Translations under genes and position numbers: made by a program
Notes under the pieces: generated by a model
The model's database searches: none
What the model was told of the DNA's origin: nothing
The model's input: the letters and a program-made list of their open reading frames with translations, nothing else
Assembly: GCF_004402235.1 (NCBI RefSeq)
Contig: NZ_SOFS01000012.1
Span: 186,001 to 250,000, forward strand
DNA from: Cryobacterium glucosi
Lineage (GTDB): Bacteria > Actinomycetota > Actinomycetes > Actinomycetales > Microbacteriaceae
Reading direction: 5' to 3'
Length of the DNA stretch: 64,000 nt
Shown here: piece after piece, positions 8,105 through 17,280 of the stretch
Position numbering within the stretch: position 1 is the first letter of the stretch
How the letters are laid out: each line of letters starts with the position of its first letter

Positions 8105-9340
8105 TCAGCGGGACGCGAGCAGTTCGCCAGGGTGCGTGAAGCGCCAGCCGGGTCCGGGATCGCTGAGTGTGCCGTCCAGCACCAGGGGCACACTGATCTT
8201 CTGGGTGCCGACCACGAAGTCGAGAGACCCGACGGCGTCTCCGTCCGAGCCGACCCCGACCGAACGGGCCGTTGCGACGCCCGTGACGGCCGTGTCAGAC
8301 CAGACGAGGGCGGATGCCTTCTCGGCGGCCACGACCGAACCGTTCTGCCCCCAGACGCTCGCGTACGCTCCATAGGACGCACCGGCTTCGGTCAGGGTGA
8401 CCTCACGGAAGCCGGGTTTGACGCTCTCGATGAGCCGCCCGATGTCGGCGTCGAGGGTGTCGTGGGTGGTCCCGCCGAGCAGGACCCCGACGAGGGTCAC
8501 GGTCGTGTCTCCGACGGTGAAGTCCGCGGAGAAGAGCAGGCACGCGCCGGCTTCGTCCGTCGTCCCGGTCTTGATGCCGTCGACACCGTGCTCGCCGAGC
8601 ATCTCGTTGGTGTTGGTCACCGTCCCGATCGTCGGCAGCGTGGCCGTCTTCTCCGAGACGATCGAGGCGAGCGCCGGGTTCTTCAGCACGAGTTTGCCGA
8701 TCTCGACGAGGTCGGCCGGCGTGCTGGCGCTCAGCGGCGAAATCCCGCTCGTGTCCGCGATCGTGGTCCCGGTCAGGCCATGGTCGGTGAGCCAGGCCCT
8801 GGCGACCTTCAGATACGCGTCGACAGAACCGAACGCCCAGTTCGCGAGGGTGATGCTGTAGTTGTTCGCGGAGGGCAGCAGCATGCCCTCGAGGGCCTGG
8901 CGCTGGCTCAGCACCATCCCGGACACGACGGGGGCGACCGAGCCGTCCTGGGCGAGCACGTCGTAGTAGATCTGCACATCGGCGTCGGTGAACTTCACGT
9001 CGGGACCGGCCTCGGTGGCCGCGAGCGGCTTCGCCTCGAGCAGCACGAGGGAGGTGACCATCTTGGTGATGCTCGCGATCGGCACGGCGGCCTGGCTGCC
9101 GTTGGAGCCGAGCACCCCGTCGTAGCCCACGGCGCCGATCGCGCCCTCCCCGATTCCCGGCCATTTCATTGCCGTCGCCGGCTGGGTGAGCGCGGCAGGC
9201 TGCGTGAGCGTCGCTGACGACGCTGGAAGTGCTGCGGCACTCGTTGTCGCGAAGTAGCCCCCGAGGAGGATCACGACGAGCAGGCCCCCGAGGACCGCGA
9301 ATCGGCGACGCAGGATGGTGGAACGACTCGCGGAAGGCAT
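8105..9340 (-). CDS. D-alanyl-D-alanine carboxypeptidase (S11 family, PBP5-like)
   Basis: A 411-residue serine-type D-Ala-D-Ala carboxypeptidase that trims peptidoglycan stem peptides outside the cell. An N-terminal membrane anchor (about 13-30) follows an arginine-rich start. The three penicillin-binding motifs are present: SITK (90-93, nucleophile S90), SAN (157-159) and KTG (257-259). A C-terminal region of about 120 residues follows the catalytic domain, like the beta-rich domain of PBP5. The start lies 6 nt after TAAAGT on the minus strand (9347-9352), suggesting a leaderless transcript. It is monocistronic here. Confidence 0.92.
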   Translation of the reverse strand: MPSASRSTILRRRFAVLGGLLVVILLGGYFATTSAAALPASSATLTQPAALTQPATAMKWPGIGEGAIGAVGYDGVLGSNGSQAAVPIASITKMVTSLVLLEAKPLAATEAGPDVKFTDADVQIYYDVLAQDGSVAPVVSGMVLSQRQALEGMLLPSANNYSITLANWAFGSVDAYLKVARAWLTDHGLTGTTIADTSGISPLSASTPADLVEIGKLVLKNPALASIVSEKTATLPTIGTVTNTNEMLGEHGVDGIKTGTTDEAGACLLFSADFTVGDTTVTLVGVLLGGTTHDTLDADIGRLIESVKPGFREVTLTEAGASYGAYASVWGQNGSVVAAEKASALVWSDTAVTGVATARSVGVGSDGDAVGSLDFVVGTQKISVPLVLDGTLSDPGPGWRFTHPGELLASR

Positions 9341-9403
9341 CCGCTCACTTTACCGATCCACGGATAGGGAAACGCTGGACACCGCGGCGCGGCGCAGTCC
9401 CGG

Positions 9404-10204
9404 TCAGCGCAGCGCGTACAGTGCGACCGCGCTCGCGGATGCGACGTTGAGCGAGTCGACGCCGTGCAGCATCGGGATCGTGACGACCGTGTCCGCGACA
9501 GAGAGCGCCTGCCTGCTGAGCCCGTCGCCCTCGGCGCCGAGCACGATCGCGAGCCGCTCCGGCGGGTCGATCGCGAAGTCGTCGAGGCTCACCGCGTTGT
9601 CCGCGAGGGCGAGTGCTGCGAGGTGGAAGCCGGCTTCGTGCAGCAGAGGAACGGCTTCGTCCCACTCGGGGAGCCGGGTCCAGGGCACCTGAAGCACCGT
9701 GCCCATGCTCACGCGCACGCTGCGCCGGTAGAGCGGGTCGGCGCAGCGCGGGGTGATCAGAACGGCGTCGGCGCCGAGTCCGGCGACCGAGCGGAAGATA
9801 GCGCCGACGTTGGTGTGGTCGACGATGTCCTCGAGGATCACGATCCGGCGGGCGCCCCTGACCAGATCGGACACCGGCGCGAGCACGGGTCGGTGCATCG
9901 CGGCGAGTGCCCCCCTGTGCAGGTTGTACCCGGTCAGTTCTTCGAGCACGGATGCCGCGCCGACGTAGATCGGCACGTCCGGCCAGTCGGCGAGCAGTTC
10001 GAGGGCGTCGGGCAGCCACTGCTCCTGCAGGAGCACCGAGCGGGGGCGATGTCCGGCCTCGAGGGCGCGCGCGATGACCTTGGTCGACTCGGCGATGTAC
10101 AGGCCGCCCGCCGGTTCGGACTTCCGCCGGAGTGCGACATCCGTGAGCTGGGAGTAGTCGGCAAGACCGGGAAGGTCGAGGGAGTCGATGGGGATGATCT
10201 GCAC
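9404..10204 (-). CDS. SpoU/TrmH-family RNA 2'-O-ribose methyltransferase
   Basis: A SPOUT-class RNA methyltransferase using S-adenosylmethionine. The three conserved motifs are visible: NVGAIFRS, LAIVLGAEGDGLS, and TIPMLHGVDSLNVASASA, which forms the trefoil-knot cofactor site. An N-terminal substrate-binding domain of about 90 residues precedes them. The target may be tRNA or rRNA; the sequence does not decide. I start it at GTG 10204 (266 residues), where AAAGG lies about 10 nt upstream and the family-typical N-terminus begins; a GTG at 10231 would add 9 residues. Confidence 0.9.
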   Translation of the reverse strand: MQIIPIDSLDLPGLADYSQLTDVALRRKSEPAGGLYIAESTKVIARALEAGHRPRSVLLQEQWLPDALELLADWPDVPIYVGAASVLEELTGYNLHRGALAAMHRPVLAPVSDLVRGARRIVILEDIVDHTNVGAIFRSVAGLGADAVLITPRCADPLYRRSVRVSMGTVLQVPWTRLPEWDEAVPLLHEAGFHLAALALADNAVSLDDFAIDPPERLAIVLGAEGDGLSRQALSVADTVVTIPMLHGVDSLNVASASAVALYALR

Positions 10205-10256
10205 GGTGATTTGCCTTTCGAAGGAGAACACGTCCAGACTGCCAGTTGTCTCACCC

Positions 10257-10280
10257 GGTCACGTACTCGAGGTCACGTAC
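10257..10280. repeat. Direct repeat GGTCACGTAC in divergent promoter region
   Basis: The 10-bp unit GGTCACGTAC occurs at 10257-10266 and 10271-10280, a 14-bp period, in the 140-bp region between the divergent SpoU methyltransferase and Sir2 genes. The spacing could suit a regulator binding as a tandem dimer, but no binding protein is known; chance duplication is possible. Confidence 0.5.
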
Positions 10281-10344
10281 CCGTGTTCTGTAACAAGGAC
10301 GAAAACTGGCCAGCTTAGACTCGGAGTGGACAGGACGGAGCGTT

Positions 10345-11196
10345 ATGACCACCGAGACGATTCCCGTCGCGGGCGAGGTTTCGGCCGACACCCTTGACAC
10401 GGTCGCCGAACTCCTGCGCGGAAAGCGTGCTGCGGTGCTGACCGGCGCCGGGCTCAGCACGGATTCGGGCATCCCCGACTATCGGGGGAAGGGCGCGCCG
10501 GTCCGCACCCCGATGAACTATCAGACCTTCATCGACGACCCCAGGGCCCGGGTCAGGTACTGGGCGGGCAGCCACCTCGGCTGGCGTCGGTTCCGCGCAG
10601 CTGAGCCGAACCTCGGGCACCGTTCGCTCGTCGCCCTCGAGGCCCATGGTGTCATCTCCGGCGTGATCACCCAGAACGTCGACGGGCTGCACACCAGGGC
10701 CGGTTCCCGCCACGTCGTCGACCTGCATGGCTCGATGGATCTCGTCGTCTGCCTCGGCTGCGGCCAGGCCTTCGACAGGGAGAGCATCGCGGCCCGCCTC
10801 GAAGCCGACAACCCGTCCCTGCGGCGGCTGGACTCCGCCCGTCTCGCACCGGACGGTGACGCCGACGTCACCGACCTCACGGGCTTCGTCATCCCCGCGT
10901 GCACGGTCTGCGGCGGGATGCTCAAACCCAACGTGGTCTTCTTCGGCGAGCTCGTGCCGACGGTCAAGTTCGTCGAGGCCACCGCCCTCGTCGCCGGGGC
11001 CCAGGCGCTCATCGTCGCCGGATCGTCTCTCGCGGTGAATTCGGGCATCCGACTGCTCGAACAGGCCCGCCGGCGCAAACTGCCGATTATCGTCATCAAT
11101 CGGGGCGTGACCAAGGGAGACGCGCGCGCACTGGTTAAGCTGGAAGCCGGCACCTCCGAGGTGCTGGCCGGGCTCGCCGAACGCCTCACGGGGTAG
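10345..11196 (+). CDS. Sir2-family NAD-dependent protein deacylase
   Basis: A 283-residue sirtuin. NAD-binding motifs GAGLSTDSGIPDYRG (34-48) and TQNVDGLH (109-116) are intact, and the catalytic histidine is H128 in DLHGS. The zinc site is formed by C136/C139 and C186/C189. The form resembles the SIRT4-like (class II) bacterial sirtuins. It removes acyl groups from protein lysines using NAD (family knowledge); its targets are unknown and no acyltransferase is adjacent. The start ATG 10345 fits the family. It is followed 67 bp later by a histidine phosphatase gene on the same strand. Confidence 0.93.
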   Translation: MTTETIPVAGEVSADTLDTVAELLRGKRAAVLTGAGLSTDSGIPDYRGKGAPVRTPMNYQTFIDDPRARVRYWAGSHLGWRRFRAAEPNLGHRSLVALEAHGVISGVITQNVDGLHTRAGSRHVVDLHGSMDLVVCLGCGQAFDRESIAARLEADNPSLRRLDSARLAPDGDADVTDLTGFVIPACTVCGGMLKPNVVFFGELVPTVKFVEATALVAGAQALIVAGSSLAVNSGIRLLEQARRRKLPIIVINRGVTKGDARALVKLEAGTSEVLAGLAERLTG

Positions 11197-11263
11197 AGGA
11201 GGTCCTGGTCGCCAGACGGGACAGCGCCAGACAGGACAGCGCAGACAGGGGCCACGCGAGACC

Positions 11264-11929
11264 ATGCACCGGTTGCAGACCAGGCTTTCGATCGTCCGAC
11301 ACGGCCAGACCGACTGGAACCTCGCCACCCGGATCCAGGGCCGCACCGACATCCCACTGAACTCGACGGGACGGGCCCAGGCCGCCGAGACCGGCCTGCG
11401 GCTCCTCAAGCGCAGCCGCGCGGGGTTGGCGCCCAGCCTCGACGGCGGCCTGACCGAGAGCTCCGCCGCCTGGGAGAAGATCGTCTCGAGCCCGCTCGAC
11501 CGGGCCGCGGAAACCGCCCGCATCATCGCGGGGGAACTCGGCCTGCCGCGGCCGGAGATCATCGACGACCTCACCGAGCGTCACCACGGCCACATCGAGG
11601 GCCTCACGTTCGCAGAACGGCAGCGCCAGTTCCCGAACGGGATGCCGGTGCCCGGCCTCGAGTCGCGCCAACAGGTCCTCGACAGGGTGCTTCCGGCCCT
11701 CGGCCGCGTGGCCGAGGAGTTCCCGGGTGACGCGGTACTCGTGGTCTGCCACGGCGGCGTGATCGGAACCCTGATCCGCTACCTGACCGCCGGCGTGCGC
11801 CCGCACCCCGACGAGATCATCGCCAACGGATCCGTCCACGACTTCCTCTGGACCGACGGCCGGCTCGAGCTCGAGCACTTCGACGCGACGATCCGCGGTT
11901 TAGCGGAGAACACGCACTACTCGGGCTGA
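11264..11929 (+). CDS. Histidine phosphatase family protein (phosphoglycerate mutase-like)
   Basis: A 221-residue histidine phosphatase with the catalytic signature LSIVRHGQTDWN near residues 8-19 and the second histidine in VVCHGGVIG at about residue 163. The acid/base region DDLTERHHGHIEG is also typical. Members act on sugar phosphates, nucleotides or cobalamin precursors; the substrate cannot be read from the sequence. Its last 13 bases overlap, tail to tail, the end of the convergent glycosyltransferase gene. Confidence 0.88.
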   Translation: MHRLQTRLSIVRHGQTDWNLATRIQGRTDIPLNSTGRAQAAETGLRLLKRSRAGLAPSLDGGLTESSAAWEKIVSSPLDRAAETARIIAGELGLPRPEIIDDLTERHHGHIEGLTFAERQRQFPNGMPVPGLESRQQVLDRVLPALGRVAEEFPGDAVLVVCHGGVIGTLIRYLTAGVRPHPDEIIANGSVHDFLWTDGRLELEHFDATIRGLAENTHYSG

Positions 11930-13002
11930 GCGGTCTCCCGGATCGCGCGGAGCAGGATCTGCGCGGAGTCCGCCCAGTTGTACCGGGCGGCCTGGTCGAT
12001 GGCGAGCCCTGAGCGCTTCGCCCACTCCCCCGGTTCGTCGAGCTGGTGCACGGCAGCCGCGAGCCCCCCGGCGTCGCGCGGTTCGAAGTAGAGCGCGGCC
12101 TCACCGCCGATCTCCCGGAAGATCGGAATGTCGCTCACGACGACCGGGATCCCGAGGCTCATCGATTCGACGAGGGGGATCCCGAAGCCCTCGTCGAGGG
12201 ACGCGGTCACCAGGGCCGTCGCCGAATCGAGCAGGGACACGTACTCCGCGTCGGAGACGCCGTCGTGGAAAACGATCCGCGCTCCGGGGGCGAGCCCCTG
12301 CAGGCGGGCCTTCTCCGTGTCACCGATCCGGCTGAGCAGGTGCAGGTCATGGCCGGAAAGGTCAGCGAGGGCGCGCACGAGCGTGTCGACGTTCTTGTAC
12401 GGCATGAACGAGCCCATGTAGACGAGGCTGCCCGTTGCCGGCCCGGTGCGACGCACGCCCGTCCCTGCGCCTGCCGCCTCGCCGAGGGCACCGGCGGCGT
12501 TGGGGACGACCGTGATGGGCTTGCGGGTGAGGCGGTGCTTCAGCATGAGTGCCCGTGTCGTCTCGGAGACCGTGACGACACCGTCAGCGCGGTTCAGCAG
12601 CATCCGCTGGGGCCACCAGGACAGGTGGTAGAACCGCCAGAGCAGCCGGATGAAGGCGGGCAGGTCGCGCGGGGGTGTGCGGTTGCGATAGTAGATCAGG
12701 TCGTGGACGGTGAGCAGCAGTCTGTAGTTGCGGCCCCACGAACCCATGGTCTGCATCGGGCTGAAGACGACGTCGGGGTGCAGCCGGTTGACGCGGAGGG
12801 CGACGAGGGGCTCGCGGATGCTCGTGGGCGCGTTCACGAGCTGCCACGGGAGCGCGGGGAGCATCGCGAGTTGCCTGTGGTCGCTGATGAGCATCGTCAC
12901 GGCGTGCAGCCGGCTCAGCTCGGTGACGAGTTCGGAGGTGTAGCGGCTGATGCCGTCGTGCCGGTCGAACCGGGTGTAGCGGCAGTCGAAAACGATCCTC
13001 AT
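11917..13002 (-). CDS. GT4-family glycosyltransferase
   Basis: A 361-residue glycosyltransferase of family 4 with two Rossmann-like halves. The C-terminal half contains GSFMPYKNVDTLVRAL (sugar-nucleotide domain start) and the motif ATALVTASLDEGFGIPLVESMSLG with the E-x7-E signature. Such enzymes transfer a sugar from a nucleotide donor to a lipid, glycan or small acceptor. No polysaccharide locus is adjacent, so the acceptor is unknown. I start at ATG 13002 because the N-terminal strand MRIVFDCRYTRFD fits the family; an upstream extension to 13143 would overlap the hydrolase gene. Confidence 0.87.
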   Translation of the reverse strand: MRIVFDCRYTRFDRHDGISRYTSELVTELSRLHAVTMLISDHRQLAMLPALPWQLVNAPTSIREPLVALRVNRLHPDVVFSPMQTMGSWGRNYRLLLTVHDLIYYRNRTPPRDLPAFIRLLWRFYHLSWWPQRMLLNRADGVVTVSETTRALMLKHRLTRKPITVVPNAAGALGEAAGAGTGVRRTGPATGSLVYMGSFMPYKNVDTLVRALADLSGHDLHLLSRIGDTEKARLQGLAPGARIVFHDGVSDAEYVSLLDSATALVTASLDEGFGIPLVESMSLGIPVVVSDIPIFREIGGEAALYFEPRDAGGLAAAVHQLDEPGEWAKRSGLAIDQAARYNWADSAQILLRAIRETAQPE

Positions 13003-13045
13003 GCTGTCAACTCGATCCTGCTTGGGCCGATCATGCCGGGGCCGA

Positions 13046-13945
13046 TCATGCCGACGCCGCCTCGTCGAGGAAGCGGCGCAGCTGTTCTGCCGCTTCGGCG
13101 GGAACTTCGTAGTGGATGAGGTGCCCGACGTTGGGGATGACATAGAGACGGGCGTCCGGGAACAGCGCGTGCAGCCGGTACTGGGCCTCGACGGGGGTGA
13201 TGTCGTCCTTGTCCGCCGCGATCAGCAGGGTGCGTTGCGGAATGCGCGCGGCGAATTCACTCACGTCGCTTCCGACGGACGCGCGGAAGGCTTCGAGCAC
13301 GACCCGGCGATCGGAGAAGGCGGAGAAATACCGGTCGTGCTGGTTGTGGATCCAGCGGCGCAGGGCGGGGTCACGGGTCTTGGCCATCGCGATGCTCATC
13401 ACCCGCACGATGACGCGGTTGCGGAGCAGGGCGAAGCCGAGCCGCTCCGGTAGGGCGGCCGCTGACCAGTAGTAGAACACCGCGAGGCGGGTGAGGATTC
13501 CGCGGGGACCGGACAGGGCCGGCGCCGCGATCGGGTTGACGAGCACGACGACATCCGCGGGCAGTCCGCCCGCGACGGCGGAGGCCACGATGATCGAGCC
13601 GAACGAGTGCCCGAGGATCACGGTGCGCCCGGTCGGGGCGACCGCCGAGACGAAGCCCCTGAGCCACTCCGAGTAGCCGGGCACGTCGTGTCCCAGGGTC
13701 GTGAGCGCCGCCGATTCGCCGAAGCCTGGCAGGTCTGGCGAGAGGATGCGATACCCCGCGAGCTGGGCGACGACGGGCTCGAGGCCGTGGTGGTCGCCGC
13801 GGAAGCCGTGCACCATCACGATCGTCGTCGTCGCTGCCGGATCCCCGTACTCCCAGTAGCGGGTGTCGGTCCCGAGCACCGGGACGGTGTGAACGCTCAC
13901 CGGGATCCGGGCGAGCTGGGCGTCGTATGGCGAAGGAACAATCAT
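13046..13945 (-). CDS. Alpha/beta-fold hydrolase
   Basis: A 299-residue alpha/beta hydrolase. The oxyanion-hole motif VMVHGFRGDHHG is near residue 43, the nucleophile elbow is GHSFG at about residue 113, and the triad is completed by an aspartate in AADKDDITP and a histidine in NVGHLIHYE. A cap region of about 80 residues lies after the nucleophile. Substrate unknown. It lies 43 bp upstream of the glycosyltransferase gene on the same strand. On the minus strand TAAACT (13953-13958) precedes the start by 7 nt. Confidence 0.9.
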   Translation of the reverse strand: MIVPSPYDAQLARIPVSVHTVPVLGTDTRYWEYGDPAATTTIVMVHGFRGDHHGLEPVVAQLAGYRILSPDLPGFGESAALTTLGHDVPGYSEWLRGFVSAVAPTGRTVILGHSFGSIIVASAVAGGLPADVVVLVNPIAAPALSGPRGILTRLAVFYYWSAAALPERLGFALLRNRVIVRVMSIAMAKTRDPALRRWIHNQHDRYFSAFSDRRVVLEAFRASVGSDVSEFAARIPQRTLLIAADKDDITPVEAQYRLHALFPDARLYVIPNVGHLIHYEVPAEAAEQLRRFLDEAASA

Positions 13946-14026
13946 CCCCTCCAGTTTACGCAGGACTCGCGCGACGGGGCGGCGTCGACGCCCGGGGATG
14001 TCGGCGGTCGGCCCTAGGCTGGCCCC

Positions 14027-14713
14027 ATGAGCAACTGGAGTGACACCCTCGCCGTCTTCGACCTCGAAACGACCGGAATCGACGTGGAGACGAGTCGCAT
14101 CGTCTCGGCGACGGTGGCCGTGATCGATGTCTCAGGGGCCGTCGTCGAGCGCATCGACTGGCTGCTCGACCCCGGCATCGAGATCCCCGAGCAGGCGACC
14201 AACGTGCACGGCATCACGACGGCCCAGGCCGTTGCGAACGGGCGCGCCGCCGGCGAAGGTGTCACCGAGATCGTCGCGACCATCCGGGAACTGCTCAGCA
14301 GGGGCCTTCCGATCGTGGCATACAACGCGCCGTACGACCTCTCCCTGCTCAACCGGGAGGCCATCCGCTACGGGGTCGCACCACTCGTGTCGCCCTCCCC
14401 CGTCGTCGACCCGCTGGTCATCGACAAGCAGGTGGACCGCTACCGCAAGGGCAAGCGCACCCTCGAGGTCACGAGCGCCTACTACGGGGTGTCCCTCGAC
14501 GACGCCCATGACGCCGGTGCGGACGCGATCGCCGCGGGCAGGGTCGCCCAGGCCATCGCGAAGGCCCACGTCGCCGTGCTGCCGGGCACGGTCGCCGAAC
14601 TGCACGAGCTGCAGGTGCAGTGGTCCATGCAGCAGGCCGAGCGCTTCCAGGACTACATGCGCCGCGAACGCGACCCGAAGTTCGTCGCGAGCGGCGCGTG
14701 GCCCGAGCGGTAA
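14027..14713 (+). CDS. DnaQ-like 3'-5' exonuclease (DEDDh)
   Basis: A 228-residue exonuclease of the DnaQ superfamily. Exo I is FDLETTGID (about 10-18), Exo II is YNAPYDLSLL with the central aspartate, and Exo III is HDAGADAIAAGR, giving the DEDDh set. It degrades DNA or RNA from the 3' end (family knowledge). It is not fused to a polymerase or GIY-YIG domain, so it is either a proofreading-like subunit or a stand-alone nuclease. TAGGCT (14015-14020) sits 6 nt before ATG, suggesting a leaderless transcript. It is monocistronic. Confidence 0.9.
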   Translation: MSNWSDTLAVFDLETTGIDVETSRIVSATVAVIDVSGAVVERIDWLLDPGIEIPEQATNVHGITTAQAVANGRAAGEGVTEIVATIRELLSRGLPIVAYNAPYDLSLLNREAIRYGVAPLVSPSPVVDPLVIDKQVDRYRKGKRTLEVTSAYYGVSLDDAHDAGADAIAAGRVAQAIAKAHVAVLPGTVAELHELQVQWSMQQAERFQDYMRRERDPKFVASGAWPER

Positions 14714-14764
14714 CGCGAGCAGCACCGCAGGCATCCGCGCGGGGTACGGAACGCGGGGTACAGA

Positions 14765-14794
14765 AAAGGCGAGCAGCCGTGGCTGCTCGCCTTT
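14765..14794. terminator. Bidirectional terminator, exonuclease / rpmE2
   Basis: Perfect inverted repeat AAAGGCGAGCAGCC (14765-14778) and its complement (14781-14794), between two convergent genes. Adenines on the left and thymines on the right let it work in both directions. Confidence 0.85.
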
Positions 14795-14821
14795 CGTGTA
14801 TCGCGCTCGAGTGCGTCGGTC

Positions 14822-15073
14822 TTATTTGCCGAAGCCCTTGTAGCGGGAGTTGAACTTCTCCACGCGTCCGGCGGAGTCCATGATGCGCTGCTTGCCCGTG
14901 TAGAACGGGTGCGACTCAGAGGAGATTTCCACGTCGATGACGGGGTAGGTGGATCCGTCTTCCCACTCGATCGTCTTGGCGCTCGAGACCGTCGAACGGG
15001 TCAGGAAGGTCGCACCCGACGCGAGGTCGCGGAAGACCACGGGGGCATATGTGGGGTGGATGTCAGACTTCAT
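14822..15073 (-). CDS. rpmE2: 50S ribosomal protein L31 type B
   Basis: An 83-residue large-subunit ribosomal protein L31 of type B. It begins MKSDIHPTY and has no cysteine at all, so it is the zinc-independent form that replaces the zinc-binding L31 in many bacteria during zinc limitation (family knowledge). No Zur-like palindrome is obvious upstream, so it may be constitutive here. It stands alone on the minus strand and shares a terminator with the exonuclease gene. Whether a type A copy exists elsewhere cannot be known from this window. Confidence 0.97.
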   Translation of the reverse strand: MKSDIHPTYAPVVFRDLASGATFLTRSTVSSAKTIEWEDGSTYPVIDVEISSESHPFYTGKQRIMDSAGRVEKFNSRYKGFGK

Positions 15074-15185
15074 GAAAACTTCCTTATATGAGTTGCGCCG
15101 GTCCGGACCGGATGGCCCGGGGAACGGCGGCAGGAAAAAGTTACACGGCCCGAGGACCGACTGTCGAGTCTAGCAGAAGCGAGCG

Positions 15186-15968
15186 TCAGGCCGCACGGGC
15201 CGTGAAGCGACCGGCGTCCTCGCTCAGGCCGATCGGCAGGCCGAACGTTTCGGTGAGGGTGTCCGCCGTCAGCGACTCCGCGAAGGGGCCGGCCGAAACG
15301 ACGCGTCCGCCAGAGAGAAGCAGGGCGTGGGTGAAGCCGAGGGGGATCTCTTCGACGTGATGGGTGACCATGATGATGGCCGGTGAACTCTGCTCGAGGG
15401 CATAACCGCCGAGCAGGCGCAGGAGTTCTTCGCGGGCGCCGAGGTCGAGGCTCGCCGCCGGTTCGTCGAGCAGGAGCAGTTCGGGGTCGGTCATGATCGA
15501 TCTGGCGATCTGCACTCGCTTCTGTTCACCGTCGCTCAGGGTTCCGAAGGTGCGATCGGCGAGGTGGTCGAGGCGCCATTCCTGGAGGACACGCTGGGCG
15601 CGGCGCTCGTCGATGGCCTCGTATTCCTCGGTCCAGCGACCGGTCACCGAATACGCGGCGGTCATGACGACGTCGATCACCTTTTCACCCGCCGGAACCT
15701 TCCGGGCGAGCGCGGTCGACGCGAAGCCGATGCGCGGACGCAGCTCGAACAGGTCGGTGCCGCCGATCGGCTCCTCGAGCACCTCGGCTGTGCCCCGGGT
15801 GGGGTGCAGCATCGCGGCGGCGATCTGGAGGAGCGTGGTCTTTCCAGCGCCGTTCGGGCCGAGGATCACCCAGCGCTGATCGTCATCAACACTCCAGTTC
15901 ACTGAGTCGAGGATGGTTGTGCCAGCCCGGACGACGGAGACGTCGGTGAATTGAAGAACGTTGACCAT
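15186..15968 (-). CDS. ABC transporter ATP-binding protein, no permease nearby
   Basis: A 260-residue single ABC ATPase. Walker A is GPNGAGKTT (about 38-46), the signature is LSDGEQKR instead of the usual LSGGQ, Walker B is LLLLDEPAASLD, and the switch histidine is in VTHHVEEI. No membrane component or binding protein is adjacent. It resembles stand-alone ATPases of the iron/molybdate importer type, but the substrate is unknown and a non-transport role is possible. The minus-strand hexamer TAACAT (15975-15980) lies 6 nt before the start, consistent with a leaderless mRNA. Confidence 0.85.
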   Translation of the reverse strand: MVNVLQFTDVSVVRAGTTILDSVNWSVDDDQRWVILGPNGAGKTTLLQIAAAMLHPTRGTAEVLEEPIGGTDLFELRPRIGFASTALARKVPAGEKVIDVVMTAAYSVTGRWTEEYEAIDERRAQRVLQEWRLDHLADRTFGTLSDGEQKRVQIARSIMTDPELLLLDEPAASLDLGAREELLRLLGGYALEQSSPAIIMVTHHVEEIPLGFTHALLLSGGRVVSAGPFAESLTADTLTETFGLPIGLSEDAGRFTARAA

Positions 15969-16017
15969 GCATCCATGTTATCTGCCGTCGCCGAGGCGTC
16001 GGCACGCCGGGCGGGGC

Positions 16018-17199
16018 TCAGAGCAACCCGGCGTAGATCTCCCGGGTGCTCGTGGCGATCTGGCTCCAGCTGAACTTTTCCTCCGCCCTGATCCGGCCGG
16101 CCCTGCCCATTTCCGCGGCACGATCGGGGTCTGAGACGACCTCCAGGAGGGTGCGGGCGAGGTCGGCGACGAAACGGTCAGGGTCGATCGGCGTGCCGGT
16201 GCCATCACTGACCTGGTCGATGGGCACGAGTCGTCCGGTGACCCCGTCGTCGACGACCTCGGGGATGCCGCCGGTCGCCGAACCGACAACCGGGAGGCCG
16301 CACGCCATCGCCTCGAGGTTCACGATGCCGAGAGGCTCGTAGACCGAGGGACAGACGAAGACGGTGCCGGCCGTCAGGACGGCGGAGAGGTCGTGCTGGG
16401 ACAGGTGTTCCGGAATCCACACAACCCCGGTGCGCTCGGCCTGGAGCGCCCTGACTCCAGCGGTCACCTCGGCCATGATTTCTGCGGTGTCCGGTGCCCC
16501 GGCGCAGAGCACGAGCTGGACCTCAGGCGGGAGAGACGCTGCGGCACGGAGAAGATACGGGAGTCCCTTCTGCCGGGTGATCCGTCCGACGAACACGACA
16601 GAGGGTCGGGTCGGGTCGATGCCGAGCGAACGGACGATGTCCTCGTCCGCGGTCGGCTTCCAGGCCTCGAGGTCGATGCCGTTGTAGACGACGTGCACCC
16701 GGGACTCGTCGAGTGCCGGATAGCTGCGGAGGATATCCGCCCGCATTCCCCCGCTGACGGCGATGACGGCATCCGCTGCCTCGAAGGCCGTGCGTTCGAT
16801 CCAGCTCGAGACCCGGTAGCCTCCGCCGAGTTGTTCGGCCTTCCACGGCCGGAGCGGCTCCAGGCTGTGTGCAGTGACCACGTGCGGGACGCCGTGCAGG
16901 AGCTTGGCGAGGTGCCCTGCGCCGTTGGCGTACCAGGTGTGCGAGTGCACGATGTCGGTGCCCGCGGCGTCCTGGGCCATCAGCAGGTCGACGCCGAGTG
17001 TCGACAGGGCGCCGTTCGCCGTCGCAAGCTCGGCGGGGACGCCGTATGCGAAGGTATTCGGTTCGTCGCGGGGCGAACCGAAGCAGCGCACCACGACGTC
17101 GATGTCGGTACGGAGGGCCTTGACGAGCTCAGCGACGTGCACGCCGGCCCCGCCGTAAACCTCTGGTGGATATTCCTTGGTCAACAGATCGACTCGCAT
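16018..17199 (-). CDS. glgA: Glycogen synthase GlgA, actinobacterial GT4 type (GlgM-like)
   Basis: A 393-residue glycosyltransferase using ADP-glucose. The N-terminus ([20 protein letters not shown]) is characteristic of the actinobacterial GlgA group. In mycobacteria this group was shown to make maltose-1-phosphate from ADP-glucose and glucose-1-phosphate (GlgM), whereas in corynebacteria it acts in glycogen synthesis. The donor-binding block [15 protein letters not shown] and the motif [16 protein letters not shown] with two key glutamates are visible. It is divergent from glgC, which supplies its donor. ATG 17199 is chosen because the family N-terminus begins there; TAGTTT (17207-17212, minus) lies 7 nt upstream. 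Confidence 0.92.
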   Translation of the reverse strand: MRVDLLTKEYPPEVYGGAGVHVAELVKALRTDIDVVVRCFGSPRDEPNTFAYGVPAELATANGALSTLGVDLLMAQDAAGTDIVHSHTWYANGAGHLAKLLHGVPHVVTAHSLEPLRPWKAEQLGGGYRVSSWIERTAFEAADAVIAVSGGMRADILRSYPALDESRVHVVYNGIDLEAWKPTADEDIVRSLGIDPTRPSVVFVGRITRQKGLPYLLRAAASLPPEVQLVLCAGAPDTAEIMAEVTAGVRALQAERTGVVWIPEHLSQHDLSAVLTAGTVFVCPSVYEPLGIVNLEAMACGLPVVGSATGGIPEVVDDGVTGRLVPIDQVSDGTGTPIDPDRFVADLARTLLEVVSDPDRAAEMGRAGRIRAEEKFSWSQIATSTREIYAGLL

Positions 17200-17280
17200 G
17201 AAAGTAAAACTAGCGCAGCATCGCATCCGACACACCGTTTTCGGGTGGCCACAGGCCCCGGATGCCCTTACTGTAAAGAC
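17200..17280. promoter_or_regulatory. Divergent glgA/glgC promoter region
   Basis: The 81-bp gap must hold both promoters. On the plus strand TACTGT (17269-17274) is 6 nt before the glgC ATG; on the minus strand TAGTTT (17207-17212) is 7 nt before the glgA ATG. Both positions predict transcription starting at or next to the start codon. No clear -35 elements or Shine-Dalgarno sites are seen. Co-regulation of both genes from this short region is inferred. Confidence 0.55.

Noticed and set aside
16393..17280. Upstream extension of glgC by 296 codons
   Set aside because: It runs antisense through glgA; the family N-terminus with the nucleotide loop begins at 17281.
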